A stretch of DNA of 64,000 nt, taken from the NCBI GenBank assembly GCA_018389105.1, contig JACATO010000966.1, positions 497,540 through 561,539 of the forward strand. The letters are read 5' to 3'. The translations under genes and the position numbers were made by a program. Below are positions 39,301-54,300 of the stretch, piece by piece. Below the pieces are notes generated by a model. It was not told the DNA's origin, did no database searches, and saw nothing but the letters and a program-made list of their open reading frames with translations. The DNA is from Nautilus pompilius. Its lineage: Eukaryota; Mollusca; Cephalopoda; Nautilida; Nautilidae. Every line of letters starts with the position of its first letter. The first letter of the stretch is position 1.

Positions 39301-42300
39301 GTATCCGTGAATAACTACAGCAGTTGAAAGTCTTTAGTTCTAATACCGTATCCGTCAATAACTACGGTAAGTGAAAGTTCTCTAGTTTTATAACCATACG
39401 TTTCCAATAACTACGGCAGGTGCAATTCTGTAGTTCTATAAACCGTATCCGTCAGTAAACTACGGCAGGTGATAGATTCTACTTCGATAAACGTATCCTT
39501 AAATACTACGGCAAGTGAAAGTCTGTACTTCTATAACCGTACCCCTCAATAACTACGGCAGTTAAAAGTCTCTACTTCTATAACCGTATCCGTCAATAAC
39601 TACGGCAGGTGAAGTCTCTAGTTCTATAACCGTATCCGTCAATAACTACGGCAGGTGAAAGTCTTCGAGTTCTATACCGTATCCTCAATAACTACGGCAG
39701 GTGAAAGATTCTACTTCTATAACAGTACCCCTCAATAACTACGTTAGATAAAGACTCTACTTCTATAACCGTACCCTGCAATAACTACGGCAGGTGAAAG
39801 ACTCTACTTCTATAACCGTACCCGTCAATAACTACGGCAGGTGAAAGATTCTACTTCTATAACAGTACCCCTCAATAACTACGGCAGATGAAAGACTCTA
39901 CTTCAATAACAGTACCCCTCAATAATACGGCAGGTGAAAGACTCTAATTCTATTAACATACCCGTAATAACTACGGCAGGTGAAAGTTTCTACTTCTATA
40001 ACCGTACCCATGAATAACTACGGCAGGTGAAAGACTCTACTTCTATAACCGTACCTGTAAATAACTACGGCAGGTGGAAGTCTTTAATTCTATAACCGTA
40101 CCCCTCAATATCTACGGCAGGTGAAAGAATCTACTTCTATAACCGTATCCGTGAATAACTACGGCAGTTGAAAGTCTTTAGTTCTATAACCGTATCCCCT
40201 CAATAACTACGGTAAGTGAAAGTCTCTAGTTTTATAACCATACATTTCAATAACTACGGCAGGTGCAATTCTGTAGTTCTATAACCGTATCCGTCTGTAA
40301 CTACGGCAGGTGCAATTCTGTAGTTCTATAACCGTATCCGTCTGTAACTACGGCAGGTGATAGATTCTACTTCTATAAACGTATACGTAAAAAACTACGG
40401 CAGGTGAAAGTCTTTAGTTCTATAACCGTATCCGTCAGTAACTACGGCAGGTGATAGATTCTACTTCGATAAACGTATCCTTAAATAACTACGGCAAGTG
40501 AAAGTCTTTAGTTCTATAACCGTATCCGTCAATAACAATGGCAGGTGATAGATTCTACTACTATAACAGTACACGTCAATAACTACGGCAAGTGAAATTT
40601 TATAGTTCTATAACCGTATCCGTTAGTAACTACGGCAGGTGAAAGTCTCTAATTCTATAAACGTATCCGTGAATATCTACGGCAGGTGAAAGTCTATACT
40701 TCTATAACCGTACCCCTCAATAACTACGGCAGTTGAAAGTCTCTAGTTCTATTACCGTATCCGATAAAATAACTTCGTCAGGTGAATGTCTTTAGTTCTA
40801 TAACCGTATCCGATAAAATAACTACGGCAGGTGAAAATCTTTAGTTCTATAACAGTATTCGTCAATAACTAGGCCGTTGAAAGACTACTTCTATAAACCG
40901 TACCCCTCAATAACTACGGCAGATGAAAGACTCTACTTTTATAACAGTACCCGTAAATAACTACGGCAGGTGAAAGACTTTACTTCTATAAACCGTACCC
41001 CTTAATAACTACGGCAGATGAAAGACTCTACTTTTATAACAGTACCCGTAAATAACTACGGCAGTTGAAAGACTGTAGTTCTATAGCCGCATCCGTCAGT
41101 AACTACGGCAGGTGAAAGTCTGTAGTTTTATAACTGTACTCCTCAATAACTACGGCAGGTGAAAGCCTCTAATTTTTTAACCATACGTTAATAACTATGA
41201 TATGGAAAGTCTATACTTCTATAACGTATCCGTCAATAATTAGGGCAGGTGAAAGATTCCATTTCTATAGCCGCATCCGTCAATAACTACGGCGGTGAAA
41301 GTCTCTACTTCTATAAACGTATCGTGAATATCTACGGCAGATGAAAGTCTCTACTTCTATAACAGTACCCCTCAATAACTCCTGCAGGTGAAAGACTTCT
41401 ACTTCAATAACAGTACCCCTCAATAAATACGGCAGGTGAAAGACTCTACTTCTATTAACATATCCGTAAATAACTACGGCAGGTCAAAGTTTCTACTTCT
41501 ATAACCGTACCCATGAATAACTACGGCAGGGGAAAAGGACTCTACTTCTATACCGTACCTGTAAATAACTATTGGTGTGAAAGTCTTTAATTCTATAACC
41601 GTACCTCAATAACTACGGCAGGTGAAAGAATCTACTTCTATAACCGTATCCGTGAATAACTACGGCAGTTGAAAGTCTTTAGTTCTATAACCGTATCCGT
41701 CAATAAACTACGTAAGTGAAAGTCTCTAGTTTTATAACCATACATTTCAATAACTACGGCAGGTGAACTTCTGTAGTTCTATAACCGTATCCGTCTGTAA
41801 CTACGGCAGCAGGTGCAAGTCTGTAGTTCTCTAAACCGTATCCGTCTGTAACTACGGCAGGTGATAGATTCTACTTCTATAAACGTATACGTAAAAAAAC
41901 TACGGCAAGTGAAAGTCTTTAGTTCTATAACCGTATCCGTCAATAACAATGGCAGGTGATAGATTCTACTATCTAACGTACACGTCAATAACTACGGCAA
42001 GTGAAATTTTATAGTTCTATAACCATATCCGTAGTAACTACGGCAGGTGAAAGTCTCTAATTCTATAAACGTATCCGTGAATATCTACGGCAGTGAAGTC
42101 TATACTTCTATAAAACCGTAAACCCCTCAATAACTACGGCAGTTGAAAGTCTCTAGTTCTATTACCGTATCCGCTAAATAACTTCGTCAGGTGAAATGTC
42201 TTTAGTTCTATAACCGTATCCGATAAAATAACCGGCAGGTGAAATCTTTAGTTCTATAACAGTATTCGTCAATAACTAGGCCGTTGAAAGACTACTTCTA

Positions 42301-45300
42301 TAAACCGTACCCCTCAATAACTACGGCAGATGAAAGACTCTACTTTTATAACAGTACCCGTAAATAACTACGGCAGGTGAAAGACTTTACTTCTATAAAC
42401 CGTACCCCTTAATAACTACGGCAGATGAAAGACTCTACTTTTATAACAGTACCCGTAAATAACTACGGCAGTTGAAAGACTGTAGTTCTATAGCCGCATC
42501 CGTCAGTAACTACGGCAGGTGAAAGTCTGTAGTTTTATAACTGTACTCCTCAATAACTACGGCAGGTGAAAGCCTCTAATTTTTTAACCATACGTTTTAA
42601 TAACTATGATATGTGAAAGTCTATACTTCTATAACCGTATCCGTCAATAATTAGGGCAGGTGAAAGATTCCATTTCTATAGCCGCATCCGTCAATAACTA
42701 CGGCGGGTGAAAGTCTCTAGTTCTATAAACGTATCCGTGAATATCTACGGCAGATGAATGTCTATACTTCTATAACCGTACCCCTCAATAACTACGACAG
42801 ATGAAAGACTCTAGTTCTATAACTGTACTCCTCATTAAATACGACAGTGAAAGACTCTACTTCAATAACAGTACCCCTCAATAACTACGGCAGTTGAAAG
42901 ACTCTACTTCTATAATCGTATCCGTCAATAACTAGGGCAGGTAAAAGATTCTACTTCCATATCCTTACCTCTCAATAATTACGGCAGTGATAGATTCTAC
43001 TTCTATAAACGTACCCGCCAATAACTACGGCTAGTGAAAGTCTTTACTTCTATCGCCGCATCCGTCAATAACTACGGAAGGTGAAAGTCTCTAGTTCTAT
43101 AACTGTACTCCTCAATAAATACGGCAGTGAAAGACTCTACTTCAATAACAGTACCCCTCAATAACTACGGCAGGTGAAAGACTCTAATTCTATTAACATA
43201 CCCGTAAATAACTACGGCAGGTCAAAGTGTCTACTTCTATAACCGTACCCCTGAATAACTACGACAGGTGAAAGAATCTACTTCTATAACCGTATCCGTG
43301 AATAACTACAGCAGTTGAAAGTCTTTAGTTCTATAACCGTATCCGTCAATAACTACGGTAAGTGAAAGTCTCTAGTTTTATAACCATACGTTTCAATAAC
43401 TACGGCAGGTGCAATTCTGTAGTTCTATAACCGTATCCGTCAGTAACTACGGCAGGTGATAGATTCTACTTCGATAAACGTATCCTTAAATAACTACGGC
43501 AAGTGAAAGTCTGTACTTCTATAACCGTACCCCTCAATAACTACGGCAGTTGAAAGTCTCTAGTTCTATTACCGTATCCGATAAAGTAACTACGGCAGGT
43601 GAAAGTCTCTAGTTCTATACCCGCATCCGTCAATAACTACGGCAGGTGAAAGTCTCTAGTTCTATACCCGCATCCGTCAATAACTACGGCAGGTGAAAGA
43701 ATCTACTTCTATAACAGTACCCCTCAATAACTCCTTTAGATGAAAGACTCTACTTCAATAACAGTACCCTTCAATAACTACGGCAGGTGAAAGACTCTAC
43801 TTCCATATCCGTACCCCTCAATAACTAAGGCAGGTGAAAGATTCTACTTCTATAACAGTACCCCTCAATAACTCCTGCAGATGAAAGACTCTACTTCAAT
43901 AACAGTACCCCTCAATAACTACGGCTAGTGAAAGTCTTTACTTCTATAACCGTACCCCTCAATAACTACGGCAGGTGAAAGTCTGTAGTTCTATAGCCGC
44001 ATCCGTTAATAACTACGGCAGGTGAAAGTCTCTAGTTCTATAACTGTACTCCTCATTAATTACGGCAGTGAAAGACTCTACTTCAATAACAGTACCCCTC
44101 AATAAATACGGCAGGTGAAAGACTCTAATTCTATTAACATACCCGTAAATAACTACGGCAGGTCAAAGTTTCTACTTCTATAACCGTACCCCTGAATAAC
44201 TACGGCAGGTGAAAGACTCTACTTCTATAACCGTACCTGTAAATAACTATTGCAGGTGGAAGTCTTTAATTCTATAACCGTACCCCTCAATATCTACGGC
44301 AGGTGAAAGAATCTACTTCTATAACCGTATCCGTGAATAACTACGGCAGTTGAAAGTCTTTAGTTCTATAACCGTATCCGTCAATAACTACGGTAAGTGA
44401 AAGTCTCTAGTTTTATAACCATACGTTTCAATAACTACGGCAGGTGCAATTCTGTAGTTCTATAACCGTATCCGTCTGTAACTACGGCAGGTGCAATTCT
44501 GTAGTTCTATAACCGTATCCGTCTGTAACTACGGCAGGTGATAGATTCTACTTCTATAAACGTATACGTAAAAAACTACGGCAGGTGAAAGTCTTTAGTT
44601 CTATAACCGTATCCGTCAGTAACTACGGCAGTGATAGATTCTACTTCGATAAACGTATCCTTAAATAAACTACGGCAAGTGAAAGTCTTTAGTTCTATAA
44701 CCGTATCCGTCAATAACAATGGCAGGTGATAGATTCTATTACTATAACAGTACACGTCAATAACTACGGCAAGTGAAATTTTATAGTTCTATAACCGTAT
44801 CCGTTAGTAACTACGGCAGTTGAAAGTCTCTAATTCTATAAACGTATCCGTGAATATCTACGGCAGGTGAAAGTCTATACTTCTATAACCGTACCCCTCA
44901 ATAACTACGGCAGTTGAAAGTCTCTAGTTCTATTACCGTATCCGATAAAATAACTTCGTCAGGTGAATGTCTTTAGTTCTATAACCGTATCCGATAAAAT
45001 AACTACGGCAGGTGAAATCTTTAGTTCTATAACAGTATTCGTCAATAACTAGGCCGTGAAAGACTACTTCTATAAACCGTACCCCTCAATAACTACGGCA
45101 GATGAAACACTCTACTTTTATAACAGTACCCGTAAATAACTACGGCAGGTGAAAGACTTTACTTCTATAAACCGTACCCCTTAATAACTACGGCAGATGA
45201 AAGACTCTACTTTTATAACAGTACCCGTAAATAACTACGGCAGTTGAAAGACTGTAGTTCTATAGCCGCATCCGTCAGTAACTACGGCAGGTGAAAGTCT

Positions 45301-48300
45301 GTAGTTTTTACTGTACTCCTCAATAACTACGGCAGGTGAAAGCCTCTAATTTTTTAACCATACGTTTTAATAACTATGATATGTGAAAGTCTATACTTCT
45401 ATAACCGTATCCGTCAATAATTAGGGCAGGTGAAAGATTCCATTTCTATAGCCGCATCCGTCAATAACTACGGCGGGTGAAAGTCTCTAGTTCTATAAAC
45501 GTATCCGTGAATATCTACGGCAGATGAATGTCTATACTTCTATAACCGTACCCCTCAATAACTACGGCAGTTGAAAGTCTCTAGTTCTATTACCGTATCC
45601 GATAAAATAACTTCGTCAGGTGAATGTCTTTAGTTCTATAACCGTATCCGATAAAGTAATTACGGCAGGTGAAAGTCTCTAGTTCTAGAACCATATTGAT
45701 AAAATAACTACGTCAGGTGAAAGTCTTTAGTGCTATAAGTGTACTCATCAATATATACGGCAGGTGAATGTCTTTAGTTCTATAACCGTATCCGTCAGTA
45801 TCTTCGGCAGATGAAAGTCTCTACTTCTCTTACCGTACCCCTCAATAACTACGGGTGCTCAAAGACTCTAGATGTATAACCATACGCTTCAATAACTACG
45901 GCAAGTGAAAGACTACTTCTATAAACCGTACCCCTCAATAACTACGACAGATGAAAGACTCCACTTCATTAACAGTACCCCTCAATAAATTCGGCAGTTG
46001 AAAGACTCTACTTCTATAATCGTATCCGTAAATAACTACGGCAGGTGAAAGTCTTTAGTTCTATAAACGTACCCCTCTATAACTACGGCAGATGAAAGAT
46101 TCTACTTCTATAGCCGCATCCGTCAATAACTACGGCAGGTGAAAGTCTCTAGTTCTATAAACGTATCCGTGAATATCTACGGCAGGTGAATGTCTATACT
46201 TCTATAACCGTACCCCTCAATAACTACGGCAGTTGAAAGTCTCTAGTTCTATTATCGTATCCGATAAAATAACTTCGTCAAGTGAAAGTCTCTAGTTCTA
46301 TACCCGCATCCGTCAATAACTACGGCAGGTGAAAGAATCTACTTCTATAACAGTACCCCTCAATAGCTACTGCAGATGAAAGACTCTACTTCAATAACAG
46401 TACCCCCCAATAACTACGGCAGGTGAAAGACTCTACTTCCATATCCGTACCCCTCAATAACTACGGCAGGTGAAAGATTCTACTTCTATAAACGTACCCC
46501 TCAATAACTACGGCAGGTGAAAGATTCTACTTCTATAAACGTACCCGTCAATAACTACGGCAGGTGAAAGATTCTACTTCTATAAACGTACCCGTCAATA
46601 ACTACGGCAGGTGAAAGTCTTTACTTCTATAACTGTACTCCTCAATAAATACGGCAGATGAAAGTGTTTAGTTCAATAACTGTACTCCTCTATAAATACT
46701 GCAGGTGAAAGTGTTTAGTTCTAAAACCGTATTCGTCAATAACTAGGCCGTTGAAAGACTTTTCTTCTATAACCGTACCCCGCAATAGCTACGGCAGATG
46801 AAAGTCTTTAGTTCTATAGCCGTATCCGTAAATAAATACGGCAGTTGAAAGTCTCTAGTTCTAGAACCATATTGATAAAATAACTACGTCAGGTGAAAGT
46901 CTTTAGTGCTATAAGTGTACCCATCAATATATACGGCAGGTGAAAGTCTTTAGTTCTATAACCGTATCCGTCAGTAACTACGGCAGGTGATAGATTCTAC
47001 TTCGATAAACGTATCCTTAAATAACTACGGCAAGTGAAAGTCTTTAGTTCTATAACCATATCCGTCAATAACAATGGCAGGTGATAGATTCTACTACTAT
47101 AACAGTACACGTCAATAACTACGGCAAGTGAAATTTTATAGTTCTATAACCGTATCCGTTAGTAACTACGGCAGGTGAAAGTCTCTAATTCTATAAACGT
47201 ATCCGTGAATATCTACGGCAGGTGAAAGTCTATACTTCTATAACCGTACCCCTCAATAACTACGGCAGTTGAAAGTCTCTAGTTCTATAACCGTATCCGA
47301 TAAAATAACTACGGCAGGTGAAAATCTTTAGTTCTATAACAGTATTCGTCAATAACTAGGCCGTTGAAAGACTACTTCTATAAACCGTACCCCTCAATAA
47401 CTACGGCAGATGAAAGACTCTACTTTTATAACAGTACCCGTAAATAACTACGGCAGGTGAAGGACTTTACTTCTGTAAACCGTACCCCTCAATAACTACG
47501 GCAGATGAAAGACTCTACTTTTATAACAGTACCCGTAAATAACTACGGCAGTTGAAAGACTGTAGTTCTATAGCCGCATCCGTCAATAACTACGGCAGGT
47601 GAAAGTCTGTAGTTTTATAACTGTACTCCTCAATAAATAACACGGCGGCAGGTGAAGCCTCTAATTTTTTTAACCATAACGTTTTAATAACTATGATATG
47701 GAAGTCTATACTTCTATAACCGTATCCGTCAATAATTAGGGCAGGTGAAAGATTCTATTTCTATAGCCGCATCCGTCAATAACTACGGCGGGTGAAGTCT
47801 CTAGTTCTATAAACGTATCCGTGAATAGCTACGGCAGATGAATGTCTATACTTCTATAACCGTACCCCTGAATAACTACGCAGTTGAAAGTCTCTAGTTC
47901 TATTACCGTATCCGATAAAATACTTCGTCAGGTGAATGTCTTTAGTTCTATAACCGTATCCGATAAATAATTACGGCAGGTGAAAGTCCTAGTTCTAGAA
48001 CCATATTGTAAAATAACTACGTCAGGTGAAAGTCTTTAGTGCTATAAGTGTACTCATCAATATATACGGCAGGTGAATGTCTTTAGTTCTATAACCGTAT
48101 CCGTCAGTATCTTCGGCAGATGAAAGTCTCTACTTCTCTTACCGTACCCCTCAATAACTACGGGTGCTCAAAGACTCTAGATGTATAACCATACGCTTCA
48201 ATAACTACGGCAAGTGAAAGACTACTTCTATAAACCGTACCCCTCAATAACTACGACAGATGAAAGACTCTACTTCAATAACAGTACCCCTCAATAACTA

Positions 48301-51300
48301 CGGCAGTTGAAAGACTCTACTTCTATAATCGTATCCGTAAATAACTACGGCAGGTGAAAGTCTTTAGTTCTATAACTGTACCCGTCAATAACTAGGGCAG
48401 GTAAAAGATTCTACTTCCATATCCTTACCTCTCAATAATTACGGCAGTGATAGATCTCCTATTCTATAACGTACCCGTCAATAACTACGGGCTAGTGAAG
48501 TCTTTACTTCTATCGCCGCATCCGTCAATAACTACGGAAGGTGAAAGTCTCTAGTTCTAGAACTGTACTCCTCAATAAATACGGCAGTGAAAGACTCTAC
48601 TCAATAACAGTACCCCCTCAATAACTACGGCAGGTGAAAGACTCTAATTCTATTAACATACCCGTAAATAACTACGGCAGGTCAAAGTGTCTACTTCTAT
48701 AACCGTACCCCTGACATAACTACGACAGTGAAAGATCTACTTCTATAACCGTATCCGTGAATAACTACAGCAGTTGAAAGTCTTTAGTTCTATAACCGGA
48801 TCCGTCAATAACTACGGTAAGTGAAAGTCTCTATTTTATAACCATACGTTTCAATAACTACGGCAGGTGCAATTCTGTAGTTCTATAACCGTATCCGTCA
48901 GTAACTACGGCAGGTGATAGATTCTACTTCGATAAACGTATCCTTAAATAACTACGGCAAGTGAAAGTCTGTACTTCTATAACCGTACCCCTCAATAACT
49001 ACGGCAGTTGAAAGTCTCTAGTTCTATACCCGCATCCGTCAATAACTACGGCAGGTGAAAGAATCTACTTCTATAACAGTACCCCTCAATAACTCCTTTA
49101 GATGAAAGACTCTACTTCAATAACAGTACCCTTCAATAACTACGGGCAGGTGAAAGACTCTACTTCCATATCCGTACCCCCAATAACTAAGGCAGGTGAA
49201 AGATTCTACTTCTATAACAGTACCCCTCCAATAACTCCTGCAGATGAAAGACTCTACTTCATAACAGTACCCCTCAATAACTACGGCTAGTGAAAGTCTT
49301 TACTTCTATAACCGTACCCCTCAATAACTACGGCAGGTGAAAGTCTGTAGTTCTATAGCCGCATCCGTTAAGAACTACGGCAGGTGAAAGTCTCTAGTTC
49401 TATAACTGTACTCCTCATTAATTACGGGCAGTGAAAGACTCACTTACTTCAATAAACAGTACCCCTCAATAAATACGGCAGGTGAAAGACTCTAATTCTA
49501 TTACATAACCGTAAATAACTACGGCAGGTCAAAGTTTCTACTTCTATAACCGTACCCTGAATAACTACGGCAGGTGAAAGACTCTACTTCTATAACCGTA
49601 CCTGTAAATAACTATTGCAGGTGGAAGTCTTTAATTCTATAACCGTACCCCTCAATATCTACGGGCAGGTGAAAGAATCTACTTCTATAAACCGTATCCG
49701 TGAATAACTACGGCAGTTGAAAGTCTTTAGTTCTATAACCGTCCGTCATAACACGGTAAGTGAAAGTCTCTAGTTTTATAACCATACGTTTCAATAACTA
49801 CGGCAGGTGCAATTCTGTAGTCTATAACCGTATCCGTCTGTAACTACGGCAGGTGCATTCTGTAGTTCTATAACCGTATCCGTCTGTAACTACGGCAGGT
49901 GATAGAGTCTACTTCTATAAACGTATACGTAAAAACTACGGCAGGTGAAAAGTCTTTAGTTCTATAACCGTATCCGTCAGTAACTACGGCAGGTGATAGA
50001 TTCTACTTCGATAAACGTATCCTTAAATACTACGGCAAGTGAAAGTCTTTAGTTCTATAACCGTATCCGTTAGTAACTACGGCAGGTGAAAGTCTCTAAT
50101 TCTATAAACGTATCCGTGAATATCTACGGCAGGTGAAAGTCTATACTTCTATAACCGTACCCCCTCAATAACTACGGCAGTTGAAAGTCTCTAGTTCATA
50201 CCGTATCCGATAAAATAACTTCGTCAGGTGATGTCTTTAGTTCTATAACCGTATCCGATAAAATAACTACGGCAGGTGAAAATCTTTAGTTGTATAACAG
50301 TATTCGTCAATAACTAGGCCGTTGAAGACTACTCTATAAACCGTACCCCTCAATAACTACGGCAGATGAAACACTCTACTTTTATAACAGTACCCGTAAA
50401 TAACTACGGCAGGTGAAAGACTTTACTTCTATAAACCGTACCCCTTAATAACTACGGCAGATGAAAGACTCCTACTTTTATAACAGTACCCGTAAATAAC
50501 TACGGCAGTTGAAAGACTGTAGTTCTATAGCCGCATCCGTCAGTAACTACGGCAGGTGAAAGTCTGTAGTTTTTATAACTGTACTCCTCAATAACTACGG
50601 CAGGTGAAAGCCTCTAATTTTTAACCCATACGTTTTAATAACTATGATATGTGAAAGTCTATACTTCTATAACCGTATCCGTCAATAATTAGGGCAGGTG
50701 AAAGATTCCATTTCTATAGCCGCATCCGTCAATACTACGCGGGTGAAAGTCTCTAGTTCTATAAACGTATCCGTGAAATATCTACGCAGATGAATGTCTA
50801 TACGTCTATAACCGTACCCCTCAATAACTACGGCAGTTGAAAGTCTCTAGTTCTATTACCGTATCCAATAAAAAAACTTCGTCAGGTGAATTCTTTAGTT
50901 CTATAACCGTATCCGATAAAGTAATTACGGCAGGTGAAAGTCTCTAGTTCTAGAACCATATTGATAAAATAACTACGTCAGGTGAAAGTCTTTAGTGCTA
51001 TAAGGTGTACTCATCAATATATACGGCAGGTGAATGTCTTTAGTTCTATAACCGTATCCGTCAGTATCTCTTCGGCAGATGAAAGTCTCTACTTCTCTTA
51101 CCGTACCCCTCATAACTACGGGTGCTCAAAGACTCTAGATGTATAACCATACGCTTCAATAACTACGGCAAGTGAAAGACTACTTCTATAAACCTACCCT
51201 CAATAACTACGACAGATGAAAGACTCCACTTCATTAACAGTACCTCTCAATAACTTCGGCAGTTGAAAGACTCTACTTCTATAATCGTATCCGTAAATAA

Positions 51301-54300
51301 CTACGGCAGGTGAAAGTCTTTAGTTCTATAAACGTACCCCTCTATAACTACGGCAGATGAAAGATTCTACTTCTATAGCCGCATCCGTCAATAACTACGG
51401 CAGGTGAAAGTCTCTAGTTCTATAAACGTATCCGTGAATATCTACGGCAGGTGAATGTCTATACTTCTATAACCGTACCCCTCAATAACTACGGCAGTTG
51501 AAAGTCTCTAGTTCTATTATCGTATCCGATAAAATAACTTCGTCAAGTGAAAGTCTCTAGTTCTATACCCGCATCCGTCAATAACTACGGCAGGTGAAAG
51601 AATCTACTTCTATAAACAGTAACCCTCAATAGCTACTGCAGATGAAAGACTCTACTCAATAACAGTACCCCCCCAATAACTACGGCAGGTGAAAGACTCT
51701 ACTTCCATATCCGTACCCCTCAATAACTACGGCAGGTGAAAGATTCTACTTCTATAAAACGTACCCGTCAATAACTACGGCAGGGTGAAAGATCTACTTC
51801 TATAAAACGTACCCGTCAATAACTACGGCAGGTGAAAGTCTTTACTTCTATAACTGTACTCCTCAATAAATACGGCAGATGAAAGTGTTTAGTTCAATAA
51901 CTGTACTCCTCGATAAATACTGGCAGGTGAAAGTGTTTTGTTCTAAAACCGTATTCGTACATAACCTAGGACTAGGCCGTTGAAAGACTTTTCTTCTATA
52001 ACCGTACCCCGCAATAGCTACGGCAGATGAAAGTCTTTAGTTCTATAGCCGTACCGTAAATAAATACGGCAGTTGAAAGTCTCTAGTTCTAGAACCATAT
52101 TGATAAAAATACTACGTCAGGTGAAAGTCTTTCGTGCTATAAGTGTACCCATCAATATATACGGCAGGTGAAAGTCTTTAGTTTCTATAACCGTATCCGT
52201 CAGTAACTACGGCAGGTGATAGATTCTACTTCGATAAACGTATCCTTAAATAACTACGGCAAGTTGAAAGTCTTTAGTTCTATAACCATATCCGTCAATA
52301 ACAATGGCAGGTGATAGATTCTACTACTATAACAGTACACGTCAATAACTACGGCAATGAATTTTATAGTTCTATAACCGTATCCGTTAGTAACTACGGC
52401 AGGTGAAAGTCTCTAATTCTATAAACGTATCCGTGAATATCTACGGCAGGTGAAAGTCTATACTTCTATAACCGTACCCCCTCAATAACTACGGCAGTTG
52501 AAAGTCTCTAGTTCTATAACCGTATCCGATAAAATAACTACGGCAGGTGAAAATCTTTAGTTCTATACAGTATTCGTCAATAACTAGGCCGTTGAAAGAC
52601 TACTTTTCTATAAACCGTACCCCTCAATAACTACGGCAGATGAAAGACTCTACTTTTATATAACAGTACCCGTAATAACACGGCAGGTGAAGGACTTACT
52701 TCTGTAAACCGTACCCCTCAATAACTACGGCAGATGAAAAGACTCTACTTTTATAACATTACCCATAAATAACTACGGCAGTTGAAAGACTGTAGTTTTC
52801 TATAGCCGCATCCGTCATAACTACGGCAGGTGAAAGTCTGTAGTTTTATAACTGTACTCCGCAATAACTACGGCAGGGTGAAGCCTCTAATTTTTTAAAC
52901 ATACGTTTAATAACTATGATATGTGAAAGTCTATACTTCTATATACCGTATCCGTCAATAATTAGGGCAGGTGAAAGATTCTATTTCTATAGCCGCATCC
53001 GTCAATAACTACGGCGGGTGAAAGTCTCTGTTCTATAAACGTATCCGTGAATATCTACGGCAGATGAATGTCTATACTTCTATAACCGTACCCCTGATAA
53101 CTACGGCAGTTGAAAGTCTCTAGTTCTATTACCGTATCCGATAAAATAACTTCGTCAGGTGAATGTCTTTAGTTCTATATAACCGTATCCGATAAAGTAA
53201 TTACGGCAGGTGAAAGTCTCTAGTTCTAGAACCATATTGATAAAATAACTACGTCAGGTGAAAGTCTTTAGTCTATAAGTGTACTCATCAATATATACGG
53301 CAGGTGAATGTCTTTAGTTCTATAACCGTATCCGTCAGTATCTTCGGCAATGAAAGTCTCTACTTCTCTTACTCTTACCGTACCCCTCAATAAACTACGG
53401 GTGCTCAAAGACTCTAGATGTATACCATACGCTTCAATAACTACGGCAAGTGAAAGACTACTTCTATAAACCTACCCCTCAATAAACTACGACAGATGAA
53501 GACTCTACTCTTCAATAACAGTACCCCGCAATAACTACGGCAGTTGAAAGACTCTACTTCTATAATCGTATCCGTAAACTACGCAGGTGAAAGTCTTTAG
53601 CTATAACTGTACCCGTCAATAACTAGGGCAGGTAAAAGATTCTACTACTTCCATCCTTACCGCTCAATAATTACGGCAGTGATAGATTCTACTTCTATAA
53701 ACGTACCCGTCAATAACTACGGCTAGTGAAAGTCTTTACTCTATCGCCGCATCCGTCAATAACTACGAAGGTGAAAGTCTCTAGTTCTATAACTGTACTC
53801 CTCAATAAATACGGCAGGTGAAAGACTCTAGAATTCTATTAACATACCCGAAATAACTACGGCAGGTCAAAGTGTCTACTTCTATAACCGTACCCCTGAA
53901 TAACTACGACAGGTGGAAGAATCTACTTCTATAACCGTATCCGTGAATAACTACAGCAGTTGAAAGTCTTTAGTTCTATAACCGTATCCGTCATACTAAC
54001 TACGGTAGTGAAAGTCTCTAGTTTTATAACCATACGTTTCAATAACTACGGCAGGTGCAATTCTGTAGTTCTATAACCGTATCCGTCTGTAACTACGGCA
54101 GGTGCAATTCTGTAGTTCTATAACCGTATCCGTCTGTAACTACGGCAGGTGATAGATCTACTTCTATAACGTATACGTAAAAACTACGGCAGGTGAAAGT
54201 CTTTAGTTCTATAACCGTATCCGTCAGTAACTACGGCAGGTGATAGATTCTACTTCGATAAACGTATCCTTAAAAAATAAACTACGGCAAGTGAAAGTCT

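Noticed and set aside
41779..49290. Open frames of 62-69 codons within the satellite (41779-41988 minus, 49102-49290 plus)
   Set aside because: They are translations of 47-bp monomers where local indels removed stops. The peptide repeats follow the DNA repeat and lie in error-rich patches.
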